A stretch of 64,000 bases of DNA from Nitrosospira multiformis (GTDB taxonomy: Bacteria; Pseudomonadota; Gammaproteobacteria; Burkholderiales; Nitrosomonadaceae), in NCBI RefSeq assembly GCF_003050865.1, contig NZ_QAOK01000014.1:19627-83626 (forward strand). Reading direction: 5' to 3'. The notes under the pieces are model-generated. The model did not search any database. It was not told where the DNA came from and was given only the letters and a program-made list of their open reading frames with translations. Shown here piece after piece: positions 18,499 to 28,195 of the stretch. The number at the start of each line of letters is the position of its first letter. Position 1 is the stretch's first letter. The translations under genes and the position numbers were made by a program.

Positions 18499-19011
18499 CT
18501 ATTTATGATGCATATGTTGATGAGGGTGACCCGGAACAGCATGACGCGCATGATCGCTTAGCTGGGCATCAAACCATCGATGAATGGCATTGATCAGTTT
18601 AGGTGAGCTGGTGGAATAGCTGATTTGGGCACCATCAGGCAGCTCAGCGTACTCAATCTTGATTTCCCCAGGCTTTGCTGATTTCAATTCTCCCAATCCT
18701 GGCATATCTTCGCTATGAATTCGGGCTGGCTTAGAAAAATCCCCGTGCTTGAAGTCATTTGAAATTTCGGATAAATGGGCTCGTATTAACCTGATTTTCT
18801 CTGTATCGGATTTACCTTTAACCACAACCTGCTGCACTCCACCCTTTGGGGTCTTGGAAAAAACATGCGTCGTTTTCTCCAAATCAAACGGCATTACATG
18901 CGTGCCCCGCTCGGCAACTTCATCAAGCCGTTTCTCATCCACCTTTTCTATAGCCTGAGCCGCTGTTGTCGTGAATAAAGCAATTAATAACGGGATGGTA
19001 AAAAAATTCAT
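18499..19011 (-). CDS. small exported protein of unknown function with His-rich tail
   Basis: 170 residues from ATG 19011, with a strong AAAAGGAGGTT site. Signal peptide (cleavage near AAQAIE), then THVMPFDLEKTTHVFSKTP, GGVQQVVVKGKSDTEKIRLI, LPDGAQISYSTSSPKLI and a C-terminal AQLSDHARHAVPGHPHQHMH. Similar proteins exist in many proteobacteria and are often labelled aspartate carbamoyltransferase in databases. That label cannot be right: there is no ATCase fold here and the protein is far too short. The His-rich tail suggests metal binding in the periplasm (inference). Confidence 0.75.
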   Translation of the reverse strand: MNFFTIPLLIALFTTTAAQAIEKVDEKRLDEVAERGTHVMPFDLEKTTHVFSKTPKGGVQQVVVKGKSDTEKIRLIRAHLSEISNDFKHGDFSKPARIHSEDMPGLGELKSAKPGEIKIEYAELPDGAQISYSTSSPKLINAIHRWFDAQLSDHARHAVPGHPHQHMHHK

Positions 19012-19049
19012 TTCAACCTCCTTTTGTGCAGGATAGTTAGATAGTGTAG

Positions 19050-19400
19050 TCACGAGACTTTGAGCCAGAGGGCGATGCACCTGATCTGGATGGCAGCAAG
19101 GAATGATGCACTGTTTTTGGCATATCTTGTGGCAATATCCCGCCAGCGTTTCAGGGGGAGAAAGGCGTTTTCCACCAGATGGCGGAGCTTGTAGAGACGC
19201 TCATCATACGGCCTTTGCCTTGCCCGGTTCTTCCTCGGTGGAATGACAGGTTTCATGCCCTGCCTCATGGCCTGCTCGATGATCACATCACTGTCGTAGC
19301 CACGATCTGCAATCGGACATTCGGCACCATTCCCCCCATCAGGCGGCAAGCTTCAGTGCGATCCGCCGGCTGCGGGAATGATGCTGGATGTCAGTAAGTA
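19050..19400 (-). pseudogene. IS5-family transposase remnant, C-terminal part
   Basis: Minus-strand frame with the IS5-type DDE C-terminal signatures: CPIADRGYDSD, VIPPRKNRARQRPYD and RLYKLRHLVENAFLPLKRWR. It ends LKVS at 19050. Just upstream, DRTEACRLMGG lies in another frame, joined at a six-G run, and in-frame stops precede that, so the gene is both truncated and shifted. The first half of the transposase is absent. The flanking sequence to about 19565 holds nothing else I can name. Confidence 0.75.
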
Positions 19401-19565
19401 TTATGTGTCTGCTCCACATTCTAAAACGGTTGCCTAAGGGAAAATTGGCTATATCGCTTCGATAGTACTGTCTTGATGGCCACCCCGACAGCCATGGTCT
19501 CATCACCCATTCCTCGCCGCGCACAGGCGGTATCCTGTTATCTCCGGGCAGCCAAAGCAAACCGC

Positions 19566-20618
19566 TTAATAGATTCCACCTCCTGCCTGAGACGAGACTA
19601 ACACACCGGTTTCAGCCGAGAGGTCGTACCTGGTTGTGCCATTTCCCGGACTCGCCCACCGGCCGAGATGGAACGATCCCGATCCCGAGAGCCTGTCTAC
19701 CATGACATTGCGGAAAGTCAGGGGCTGACCACTTTGACAGACGGTTGGTGCAATGGTGGGTCTTAGAAAATATGCCGAGCCGACACCCAGGCGGATTGCA
19801 ATGCCATTGTCAATCGCCAACGCGGTTTCGACATCCAGACCAATGCCTCGGGCGGATTCAACGCTCACCCATTGGTCCTGGATGGTGCGCCCGAGAAAGG
19901 TGAGAAGGCGCCCCATCCGGTCGCGCGTGTCGAGATGCGCATCGGCAATTACCCCATTCAAGCCCGGCGCAGTCAGAAATTCTCGATCGAGAGTCATGCG
20001 ACGGTTATAAGGATCAGCCAGCGCATCGTCAGAGTACACCGTGCCATTCAACGCTACGAAGTCAAACTGACCGAGAACTGCAAGTCCCGCGCTGGTGCCG
20101 CCGATAGGCGCATTGCGGCCAATCAGTTCATTAATCGCCGTTTCGAGCGCAGTTCCTTTCCAGAGATTAATGTAATCACTCTGGTCGCCGCCCGCGATAA
20201 ACAAAATTTCCGCTTTTTTGATCCGATCGAGCACGAACGGATCGCTGGCCGCCTCACGCGTCTTTATGACCAGTGTCTCAATGGAATCTATACCGCCCAT
20301 GTCGTAGACATACTGGTTGTAGCCGTCGGATCCCCGGACGCGGATCACCACGAAGTCGCCGCCTCCCGCCTTCTGGATCATCCACTTGAATGCAGCGTCC
20401 ACGTCGGGACCTCCGCCCATCAGGAGAGTTGACGGCGACCGTGGCCTTTGCGGCAGGACAGCATCAATCGCGTTGCCCGTAAGGTAATATTCATAGCCTT
20501 TGGGCTTGGGCTCTGCCAAAACCCCAAAGGCCGCGCAAACCACAGCAGCGGCCAGGGCAAGGTGTGCAAGAAGCCGCGGAAAGGACCTATTCCCACCCTC
20601 TTCGATGTCCATATGCAT
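19566..20618 (-). CDS. secreted cyanophycinase-like peptidase (S51 family)
   Basis: 350 residues with a signal peptide (hydrophobic LLAHLALAAAVVCAAFGVLA). The S51/cyanophycinase core has the nucleophile motif GGTSAGLAVLG, an early LLMGGGPDVDAAF, EILFIAGGDQSDYINLW, and DAHLDTRDRMGRLLTFL, which corresponds to the catalytic His region. Cyanophycinases hydrolyse beta-Asp-Arg dipeptides; the secreted relatives may act on other isoaspartyl peptides. It sits between the two T2SS half-operons, so it is a candidate T2SS substrate (inference). ATG at 20618 with GGGAG before it. Confidence 0.85.
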   Translation of the reverse strand: MHMDIEEGGNRSFPRLLAHLALAAAVVCAAFGVLAEPKPKGYEYYLTGNAIDAVLPQRPRSPSTLLMGGGPDVDAAFKWMIQKAGGGDFVVIRVRGSDGYNQYVYDMGGIDSIETLVIKTREAASDPFVLDRIKKAEILFIAGGDQSDYINLWKGTALETAINELIGRNAPIGGTSAGLAVLGQFDFVALNGTVYSDDALADPYNRRMTLDREFLTAPGLNGVIADAHLDTRDRMGRLLTFLGRTIQDQWVSVESARGIGLDVETALAIDNGIAIRLGVGSAYFLRPTIAPTVCQSGQPLTFRNVMVDRLSGSGSFHLGRWASPGNGTTRYDLSAETGVLVSSQAGGGIY

Positions 20619-21075
20619 TAATCTCCCTTTAAGAGAAGGATGGCGCCAAACAGAGCCAATCCCTTACTTATTACTTATTTTGATTGAATGATCCCTTGGC
20701 GTCGAAATGCTTTCAAGCGAAAAGAAGAAAAGAAGATGAAAACAAGGTTTAATCCTATTCTGGAAAGATTCCATAAAAGAGTATAAACATGTTCAGGTTA
20801 GCAGCCATTCAGCTCATACGCAGCCCGAAGCAAAGTGGAATATACTCGCACAACTTCGCCAGGCCTCAATACGCTTGAACAAGGTACAATTGCGGCTCAT
20901 GAGCTATTCAGCGAAATCTGACCGATAGAAAGTGATATCACCGAATCTCACTGAGTATGCAGCAATCTCCACCATGAACTATCGTTTTTTTCAGGAACTC
21001 GTTATAAGAGTCCATTCCCTGATCGAAACTCTCCGATTTTTACTTCAGCCGTATTGAAAAGTTAAGCATTAAAGA
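20619..21075. other. intergenic region between divergent cyanophycinase-like gene and gspC
   Basis: 457 bases with no credible gene. It must contain the promoters for the leftward peptidase gene and the rightward gspCDEF operon. No known RNA motif is recognised. Confidence 0.5.
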
Positions 21076-21606
21076 ATGCCGGAAATCTCGATCGGCCGGT
21101 CGAATCGTGCGCAAACAGCCCTTGTATATTTGATCATCCTCGCTGCACTCGCGCTGTTTGGAGGGGTACTGTTGCACTGGACACGCCTTTGGTTCATCCC
21201 CCACCCTCCGCCCAACCTCGAGTCAGGGACGCGTGCGAACATGGAAGTGGCCGAAGATGTATCAACTGTTAGCGATCTGTTCGGTATTGCACAACGGGAA
21301 CAGCCATCCATTGCTATTCCTGCCGGACCTGAGATCAGGCTGTTCGGGGTTATCGCCGCTTCCGGGAGTGGGCGGGGATACGCGATCCTGCAAGCGGATG
21401 GAAAAGAGACGCTTGCGGTGCCCGAAGGTGAAGACGTCGCTCCTGGCCTCCGATTGGCTGAGGTTCATATCGAATATATTGTCCTGGAACGTGACGGAAT
21501 GCGAGAAACACTTGCATTGCAACGTCAGAACCCGCCTGCAGGCCCTGCTCTTCCGGTGGAGACAGACCTGCGTGACGAACTTCAGGCGCCAGTCATAACT
21601 GAATGA
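21076..21606 (+). CDS. gspC: type II secretion system protein C
   Basis: 176 residues. A cytoplasmic start, one membrane helix (ALVYLIILAALALFGGVLLH), a linker, and the periplasmic homology region with LFGVIAASGSGRGYAILQAD and a VLERDGMRETLAL strand. This is the N-terminal GspC module without a PDZ domain. It links the inner-membrane platform to the secretin GspD. First gene of the plus-strand half of the T2SS; gspD follows 33 bases later. Confidence 0.88.
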   Translation: MPEISIGRSNRAQTALVYLIILAALALFGGVLLHWTRLWFIPHPPPNLESGTRANMEVAEDVSTVSDLFGIAQREQPSIAIPAGPEIRLFGVIAASGSGRGYAILQADGKETLAVPEGEDVAPGLRLAEVHIEYIVLERDGMRETLALQRQNPPAGPALPVETDLRDELQAPVITE

Positions 21607-21639
21607 TGCCGTCATCTCATGGGCTACAGAGGTAAAATC

Positions 21640-23985
21640 ATGCGGCATCGCTCGCTATGTGCAGTTTTTTTATGGATGGCGGTGGCGGGTTGGGCCACTG
21701 AGGCCTGGTCCGTAAATCCCTCTGCCACCCTGGCAGTCGAGGAAATTGACGTCCCCCCGAGAGCCGTGCCGGAAGCGGATTCCCTGCGCGCCGGCAAACC
21801 CAGGTCTTCTCCCGGTCAGGATCTCGTTACACTCAACTTCGTCAACGCCGATATTGAAGGCGTGGTGAAAGCGGTCAGCGAAATTACCCGCAAAAATTTC
21901 ATGCTCGATCCACGCGTCAAGGGTACGATCAACATCGTTTCAGCCAGGCCAGTGCCGAGATCGTCGGTCTACGAAGTATTCCTGTCGGCATTGCGATTGC
22001 ATGGATATGCAGTTGTTGAGGATTATGGCATCATCAGGATCGTTCCGGAAAGTGATGCCAAGCTATACCGGAGCCCGACACTTGGTCCCACGAACCAGCG
22101 GCAGCCCGCAGGTGACCGTATCCAGACGCAGGTATTTACGCTGCAGTATGAATCCGCAGTGCAGATGGTGCCGATTCTGCGTCCGCTGATCGCTCCAAAC
22201 AACAGTATCACTGCAAACCCCAACAGTAACACGCTGGTTATTACAGACTACGCGAGCAATCTCCAACGCCTGGCGAAAATAATTGATTCGATGGATCAAC
22301 CCAGTGGAACCGATCCCGTCTCGATACCTCTTCAGCACGCCTCGGCGATCGATGTCGCGCAAACCGTGAACCGGCTGTTTTCGGAATCGGCGCAGTCCCA
22401 GGCCGAGGGTGCCGCGGACCCCACCCAGCAGCGTTTCACAGTCGTCGCCGATGCTCGCTCGAATACCCTCCTTGCACGCTCCGGAAACCGGGGAGCGCTT
22501 GCGCGTCTGCGCCAACTGGTAACAGTGCTCGATTCCCCAACCAGCGCGGCCGGCAACATGCACGTCGTTTTTCTCAAGAATGCCGATGCAGTCAGGCTTG
22601 CCGAAACCCTCAGGGCGATCTATCACAACATGGGATCCCCGGTTTCCTCATCTTCAGGGCTGAGTCAGGTAACCGGCACGGCTTTTGGAACGTCTTCCCT
22701 TGGTACGTCCAGCAGCGGTGGGATGGGTGCCTCATCAGGTACCTCAATAGGCGGCTCGATGGGCACTTCCATGCCGGGCTCCAGCCTCGGCGCAGGGGCT
22801 GTTCCCGCTGCTTCCGTCACCCCAGCTCCGATGCAAACTGCTGCGACTTCCGCCACCCCCGGCATCATTCAGGCGGATGCAGCCACCAACTCGATCATTA
22901 TTACTGCCCCGGATGCTATTTATAATAATTTGCGTGCGGTAATAGAGAAGCTCGACGTGCGCCGCGTGCAGGTTTATATCGAAGCGCTGATTGCCGAAAT
23001 CACTGCCGACAGAGCCGCAGAATTCGGCATCCAGTGGCAGAATCTGAGCAATGCCGCGCAAGGCGGCACCCAGGTTTTTGGTGGCACCAATTTCAATGCG
23101 GGCACTGCCGGGGGCGGCAGTATCATCTCCACCGCCCAGAATCCGATAGCGAATGCAGCGTCCGGTCTGACTATCGGCATCATGAATGGCCTTGTCACGG
23201 CTATTCCCGGCATCGGCCCTGTTCTCAACATTCATACGCTCATCCGGGCACTGGAAACGGATGCCAATGCCAATATTCTTTCCACCCCTACTCTGCTGAC
23301 ACTGAATAACGAAGAAGCCAGAATCGTGATCGGGCAGAACGTTCCGATTCCCACCGGCCAATTCATTCCGCCAGTGGGGGGCGCCGTTACCTCTCCGTTT
23401 CAGACTGTTTCACGCCATGATGTGGGATTATCATTGAAGATCAAGCCCCTTATCTCGGAAGGCAATACAGTGCGTGTGCAGATTTTTCAGGAAGTCTCGA
23501 GCGTCGTTCCCGGCACGGTCAATGCCACCAACGGTTTGATTACCAACAAGCGCTCGATAGAATCGACAGTGCTCGTGGACGACGGGCAGATTCTCGTGCT
23601 CGGCGGTCTGATGCAGGATACGGTAAATGACTCGGTTGAAAGAATTCCACTGATCGGAGCGATTCCGCTGGTCGGACAATTGTTCAGTTACAACAAGCGG
23701 TCACGCAACAAAACCAATCTGATGGTATTCCTGCGGCCGACGCTGATGCGATCGGGCGAAGCTGCCGATCCGCTTTCTGACGCACAGTACGATCGGGTGC
23801 TGAGCGAACAGAAAAAAGCCACGCCCGGGTTCAATCTTGTCCTTCCGGATATGGAATCGCCTACTTTGCCGCCGCGTCAACCGCCGCCTGTCATCCTTGA
23901 TGACAGTGTCACTCCCGATAGTCCGGATATCTCCAATGCTCAAGGCAACTGGGATACCGGGGGAGTGATGGATAATACACCCTGA
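21640..23985 (+). CDS. gspD: type II secretion system secretin D
   Basis: 781 residues from the ATG at 21640 with an AGAGGT site. Signal peptide, then N0 (VTLNFVNADIEGVVKAVSEI), N1-N3 repeats with NTLVITDYASNLQRL-type motifs, a Gly/Ser-rich insert in N3 (about 340-400), and the C-terminal secretin domain with VPIPTGQ, VGLSLKIKP, LVDDGQILVLGGL and VPLVGQLF. It forms the outer-membrane channel. The tail is Pro/Asp-rich. No pilotin gene is recognised nearby. Confidence 0.96.
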   Translation: MRHRSLCAVFLWMAVAGWATEAWSVNPSATLAVEEIDVPPRAVPEADSLRAGKPRSSPGQDLVTLNFVNADIEGVVKAVSEITRKNFMLDPRVKGTINIVSARPVPRSSVYEVFLSALRLHGYAVVEDYGIIRIVPESDAKLYRSPTLGPTNQRQPAGDRIQTQVFTLQYESAVQMVPILRPLIAPNNSITANPNSNTLVITDYASNLQRLAKIIDSMDQPSGTDPVSIPLQHASAIDVAQTVNRLFSESAQSQAEGAADPTQQRFTVVADARSNTLLARSGNRGALARLRQLVTVLDSPTSAAGNMHVVFLKNADAVRLAETLRAIYHNMGSPVSSSSGLSQVTGTAFGTSSLGTSSSGGMGASSGTSIGGSMGTSMPGSSLGAGAVPAASVTPAPMQTAATSATPGIIQADAATNSIIITAPDAIYNNLRAVIEKLDVRRVQVYIEALIAEITADRAAEFGIQWQNLSNAAQGGTQVFGGTNFNAGTAGGGSIISTAQNPIANAASGLTIGIMNGLVTAIPGIGPVLNIHTLIRALETDANANILSTPTLLTLNNEEARIVIGQNVPIPTGQFIPPVGGAVTSPFQTVSRHDVGLSLKIKPLISEGNTVRVQIFQEVSSVVPGTVNATNGLITNKRSIESTVLVDDGQILVLGGLMQDTVNDSVERIPLIGAIPLVGQLFSYNKRSRNKTNLMVFLRPTLMRSGEAADPLSDAQYDRVLSEQKKATPGFNLVLPDMESPTLPPRQPPPVILDDSVTPDSPDISNAQGNWDTGGVMDNTP

Positions 23986-24000
23986 AACCGGGCCGCGATA

Positions 24001-25470
24001 ATGTCGCCTGACAGGATTCCTTATGTCTTTGTCAAGACAAATGGAGTGGCCGTGACGAGCGTCACCAGCGATTGTGCAGAGGTGGTGGTCCGCGGCGAAG
24101 CCCGGGCCGGGGCACTGGCAGAGTTGCGTCGCGTTCTGGGCGTGCCCCTGCGGGCACGACGCATCGATACCGACGAGTTCAATGAGACCGTTGCGGCGCT
24201 GTATAACGGCGCAAACGAAGGCGCCGCCGCGCTCGCAGATGATCTCGCACAGGATATAGACCTCTCGAGGTTATTGCAGGAACTGCCAAAGGTCGAAGAC
24301 CTGCTCGAGAGCCAGGATGATGCCCCCGTCATCCGGCTGATCAACGCGCTCTTTACACAGGCGTTACGCAACGCGGCCTCCGATATCCATATTGAACCTT
24401 ATGAAACACGCTCGGTTGTGCGGTTGCGAGTGGACGGCACATTGCGCGACCTGATCGAACCGGCGCGCGCATTACATGCCGCCCTCATCTCACGCATCAA
24501 GATCATGGCGCAGCTCGACATTGCGGAAAAACGCCTTCCTCAGGACGGCCGGATTACACTCAGGATGGCGGGCAGGCCAGTCGACGTACGCGTATCCACC
24601 ATCCCCACCGCCCACGGTGAACGCGCCGTACTGCGTTTGCTCGACAAACAGGCTGGCCGCCTGGATCTCCCCCGGCTTGGCATGGATGAAATGACGTTGA
24701 CTCGCATGGACAGGCTTATTCGCGAGCCCCATGGCATTATCCTTGTAACCGGTCCCACCGGGTCGGGTAAAACAACCACGCTTTACGCCGCCCTGTCGAG
24801 GCTGGATTCCGCGTCGCTCAACATCATGACGGTTGAGGACCCCATCGAGTACGATCTTGACGGCATCAGTCAGACCCAAGTCAACCCGCGAATCGAAATG
24901 ACGTTTGCGCGAGCCTTGCGGACAATCCTGCGCCAGGATCCGGATGTCATCATGATCGGAGAGATTCGCGACCTCGAAACCGCGCAGATCGCGGTACAGG
25001 CCAGCCTTACGGGCCATCTGGTATTTGCGACTCTGCATACCAATGATGCGATAAGCGCCGTGACCCGGCTTGTCGACATGGGAGTCGAGCCGTTTCTGCT
25101 GGCATCGAGTCTCATCGGCGTAGGCGCGCAGCGTCTGGTGCGGCGGCTCTGTCTGGAATGTCGCCAGCCTTGGGACGAGGACATGGGAAAATCCCCTTCC
25201 CTTGGCTCTTTTTCGGCTTCCGCAATTTTATACAAGGCACAGGGTTGTGCTGCATGCAATCACTCCGGCTATCAGGGACGCACCGGAATCTATGAATTGC
25301 TCGCAGTTGACAACGATCTGCGCCGGCGTGTTCATGATCGCGTGTCCGAACAAGACCTGCGAGAGTATGTGGTTTCCGCCGGAATGCCTTCGTTACGTGA
25401 CGACGGCATGCGCCTCGCTACCCAGGGCATCACCAGCCTGGAGGAAGTCGTGCGTGTGACACGCGAATAG
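24001..25470 (+). CDS. gspE: type II secretion system ATPase E
   Basis: 489 residues. Cytoplasmic traffic ATPase powering pseudopilus assembly. Walker A is GPTGSGKTTT, the Asp box and Walker B lie around RQDPDVIMIGEIRDLETA, and a His box is in GHLVFATLHTNDA. The zinc module has CLEC then CAACNHSGYQGRTGIYE. The N-terminal N1E domain is short. 15 bases after gspD and 9 before gspF. Confidence 0.97.
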   Translation: MSPDRIPYVFVKTNGVAVTSVTSDCAEVVVRGEARAGALAELRRVLGVPLRARRIDTDEFNETVAALYNGANEGAAALADDLAQDIDLSRLLQELPKVEDLLESQDDAPVIRLINALFTQALRNAASDIHIEPYETRSVVRLRVDGTLRDLIEPARALHAALISRIKIMAQLDIAEKRLPQDGRITLRMAGRPVDVRVSTIPTAHGERAVLRLLDKQAGRLDLPRLGMDEMTLTRMDRLIREPHGIILVTGPTGSGKTTTLYAALSRLDSASLNIMTVEDPIEYDLDGISQTQVNPRIEMTFARALRTILRQDPDVIMIGEIRDLETAQIAVQASLTGHLVFATLHTNDAISAVTRLVDMGVEPFLLASSLIGVGAQRLVRRLCLECRQPWDEDMGKSPSLGSFSASAILYKAQGCAACNHSGYQGRTGIYELLAVDNDLRRRVHDRVSEQDLREYVVSAGMPSLRDDGMRLATQGITSLEEVVRVTRE

Positions 25471-25479
25471 CAGTTCCAT

Positions 25480-26685
25480 ATGGAAGCTTACCGCTACGAA
25501 GCGCTTGACCCCGAAGGCCGCACAGTAACGGGTGTGCTGCAGGCTGATACCGCGCGCCAGGCACGGGCGCAGTTGCGCGCGCAGGGCTTGCTGCCTTCGG
25601 CCGTCGATCAGGTTCGCGCTCGCGAGCGCGGCCAGGCGTACTGGGTCCGAGGCTTACGCCCGGAGGAGCTGAGTCTGCTGACACGACAGATGGCTACCTT
25701 GCTGACCGCCGGCCTGACAGTCGAGCAGTCGCTTGCTGCACTGATCGAGTCCGCCGAGGAGCCGATGACACGCGAAGTGCTCGGCGGTGTCAAGACAGAG
25801 GTGATTGCCGGACTCTCCCTCTCTGCCGCGCTGGGCAGCTACAGCAGGAGTTTTCCCGATTTCTACCGGGCGCTGGTACATGGCGGGGAAGAATCCGGCA
25901 CCTTGCCGCTGGTACTGCGACATCTTGCCGAGTATCTCGATGCACGCCAGGCACTAAAACAGAAAACCAGTCTGGCGCTCCTTTACCCGGCACTGGTGAG
26001 CATTATTGCCATTATCATTGTTGCCGGCCTGCTCATGTATGTGGTTCCCCAGGTAGTGCAGGTATTTCAGCATTCTCGCCAGAGCCTGCCCCTCCTGACT
26101 CGCGCGCTGATCGGATTGAGTGATTTCCTTCTCATGTCATGGCCTTATCTGATTATCGCCATTGCCGGCGGGGGACTTTCCGCACGCGTCGCGCTGCGGC
26201 GTGATAACGTCCGATACCGATGGCATGCTCTGCTGCTGCGCACCGCATGGCTGGGATCGTTGATTCGCAGCAGCAACACATCCCGTTTCGCCAGCACGCT
26301 TTCCATTCTGATCGGAGGAGGTGTGCCGCTTCTTAAAGCGCTCAGTTCCGGTGCACGCGTGATGAGCAACATGGTCATGCGTAAAGCGATCGAAAATACT
26401 ATCGAACAGGTCCGCGAAGGCGCGAGCCTCTCCAGAGCGCTGCGTGAAACCCGCGTGTTTCCGCCACTGCTCGTGCATCTGGTCGCAAGCGGGGAAATGA
26501 GCGGCAAGCTGAAAGAAATGCTCGAACGCGCTGCCCAGCTCGAAGCCCAGGCGCTGGAGCGGCGACTGGGCGTCTTCTTAACGCTGCTGGAACCGATAAT
26601 GATTCTGGTAATGGGGGGTGTCGTGCTGATGATCGTTCTTGCCATACTGCTCCCCATCATGGAAATCAATCAACTGGTACATTAG
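25480..26685 (+). CDS. gspF: type II secretion system inner-membrane protein F
   Basis: 401 residues: an N-terminal YRYEALDPEGRTVTGVLQAD, two homologous GspF cytoplasmic helical domains (RQMATLLTAGLTVEQSLAAL and ASTLSILIGGGVPLLKAL) and three membrane helices, the last near the C-terminus (ILVMGGVVLMIVLAILLPIM). Platform protein of the secretion machine. Last gene of gspCDEF. Confidence 0.96.
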   Translation: MEAYRYEALDPEGRTVTGVLQADTARQARAQLRAQGLLPSAVDQVRARERGQAYWVRGLRPEELSLLTRQMATLLTAGLTVEQSLAALIESAEEPMTREVLGGVKTEVIAGLSLSAALGSYSRSFPDFYRALVHGGEESGTLPLVLRHLAEYLDARQALKQKTSLALLYPALVSIIAIIIVAGLLMYVVPQVVQVFQHSRQSLPLLTRALIGLSDFLLMSWPYLIIAIAGGGLSARVALRRDNVRYRWHALLLRTAWLGSLIRSSNTSRFASTLSILIGGGVPLLKALSSGARVMSNMVMRKAIENTIEQVREGASLSRALRETRVFPPLLVHLVASGEMSGKLKEMLERAAQLEAQALERRLGVFLTLLEPIMILVMGGVVLMIVLAILLPIMEINQLVH

Positions 26686-26832
26686 CGATGAGACGACCTG
26701 AAAAACAATACCTTTATTCGACGACGGGTGTAGAAAAGAGGCTGATACTACAGAATCAATAGAAGGAAACCCGCCCGTCTGGCTCAATCCAAGGGTGACG
26801 ACGTTCCTGAAAGTGCTGATTCCTTACTATCT

Positions 26833-28011
26833 CTATTGAGTCAAACCCCTTGCGAGATCGGCCTTTATGTCTTTTACGGCCTCAAGTCCCACTGCAATGC
26901 GCAGCAAGCCCTCGGTAATGCCCGCTGCATCCCGGTTTTCCTGGCTGATCCGCCCATGCGTGGTGGTGGCAGGATGGGTAAGGGTGCTCTTGGCATCCCC
27001 CAGGTTGGCGGTGATGGAAATCATGCGAACGGAATCCACCACCCTCCATGCCGCTTCTCTTCCATTCTTCAATTCGAATGAAACGATTCCACCTCCGGTT
27101 TTCTGCTGGCGGCTGGCAAGCTCGTACTGGGGATGCGATGGCAAGCCTGGATAATGGACTTTGGCTACGCCAGGTTGCGCTTCCAGCCAGCGCGCAATTT
27201 CCAGTGCATTTTCAGAATGCCTTTCCATCCGAAGGCTCAGGGTTTCCATGCCCTTCAGGATCACCCAGGCATTGAACGGACTCAGGCTCGGCCCGGCAGT
27301 GCGCAGAAAACCGAATATTCCCCCGTCCATCACGAGATCACGCTTGCCCAGCACCGCACCCCCCAACACCCGGCCCTGACCCTCAAGATATTTGGTCGCA
27401 GAGTGAATCACGAGGTCTGCTCCCAATTCCAGCGGACGTTGCAGGGCGGGAGAGCAGAAGCAATTGTCCACGGCGAGCCATGCACCTGCTTTTTTTGCTA
27501 CAGCAGCCAGTGCGGCAATGTCGGAAATCTCGGTCAACGGATTGGAGGGTGTTTCCATGAACAGCAGCCTGGTGCTCGGTTTTACCGCTGCTTCCCAGGC
27601 AGAAACGTCCGTAGCGGAAACAAACGTCGTTTCGATGTTGAAGCGCTTGAGGATATTGTTGAACAAGCTGACGGTCGCACCGAACAGGCTGCGGGAAGCC
27701 ACGATATGGTCCCCCGCGCGGAGGAGCCCCATGGTGCAGGCTAGAATGGCTGACATGCCGGAGGAGGTGGCGACACAGGCTTCCGCCCCCTCCAGAGCGG
27801 CCAGCCTTTCCTGAAAAGCGGTAACCGTGGGGTTGGTAAAGCGTGAATAGATATTACCCGGTTCCGCGTCGGAAAAGCGTGCTGCGGCCTGCGCTGCGCT
27901 ATCGAAGACAAAACTCGAAGTAAGGAATAAAGCTTCCGAGTGTTCATTGAACTGGCTGCGATGTATGCCCGTATGCAGCGCCAGTGTTTCCAGCTCGAAA
28001 TCGTCAGACAT
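26833..28011 (-). CDS. metZ: O-succinylhomoserine sulfhydrylase
   Basis: 392 residues. PLP enzyme of the Cys/Met metabolism family; it makes homocysteine from O-succinylhomoserine and sulfide in methionine synthesis. The PLP lysine lies in VIHSATKYLEGQGRVLGGAV, and MSAILACTMGLL and METPSNPLTEISD are family motifs. The start at 28011 is chosen as the usual N-terminus (MSDDFELETLALHTG). It follows purF on the same strand, the common betaproteobacterial order, but the gap contains a hairpin-rich insert and a purF terminator, so it probably has its own promoter. Confidence 0.93.
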   Translation of the reverse strand: MSDDFELETLALHTGIHRSQFNEHSEALFLTSSFVFDSAAQAAARFSDAEPGNIYSRFTNPTVTAFQERLAALEGAEACVATSSGMSAILACTMGLLRAGDHIVASRSLFGATVSLFNNILKRFNIETTFVSATDVSAWEAAVKPSTRLLFMETPSNPLTEISDIAALAAVAKKAGAWLAVDNCFCSPALQRPLELGADLVIHSATKYLEGQGRVLGGAVLGKRDLVMDGGIFGFLRTAGPSLSPFNAWVILKGMETLSLRMERHSENALEIARWLEAQPGVAKVHYPGLPSHPQYELASRQQKTGGGIVSFELKNGREAAWRVVDSVRMISITANLGDAKSTLTHPATTTHGRISQENRDAAGITEGLLRIAVGLEAVKDIKADLARGLTQ

Positions 28012-28043
28012 GCCAGATATCTCCCTCAAATTCCCCAACTAAA

Positions 28044-28176
28044 CTACCACCTACTAGAAGTAGGTGGGTTAGCGCAGCTTGGGTGCAGACGACTAAAGTC
28101 GCCTATCCGCACCAAGCTAGCGCGCATGAGTCAACACATTTAAAGTCAAAGTCACCGTCTAAAGACGGTGGTTTTT
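28044..28176. mobile_element. MITE-like hairpin array, probably IS200/IS605-related
   Basis: About 133 bases made almost entirely of hairpins: CCACCTACT/AGTAGGTGG (28047-28067, 3-base loop); a long imperfect stem from GCGCAGCTTGG.. (28072-28086) to ..CCAAGCTAGCGC (28109-28123) enclosing GACTAAAGTC; and CACCGTCT/AGACGGTG (28153-28170, 2-base loop) followed by GTTTTT. Palindromic ends with no coding sequence are typical of non-autonomous IS200/IS605 derivatives (PATE-type). It separates metZ from purF. Confidence 0.5.
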
Positions 28177-28195
28177 ACCAAATTTATAGAAATAA

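Noticed and set aside
18499..19011. Aspartate carbamoyltransferase label
   Set aside because: Similar proteins carry this name in databases, but the protein is short, exported and lacks ATCase motifs.
28012..28190. SAM-type riboswitch before metZ
   Set aside because: The hairpins do not show SAM-II or SAM-I conserved cores; a mobile-element origin fits better.
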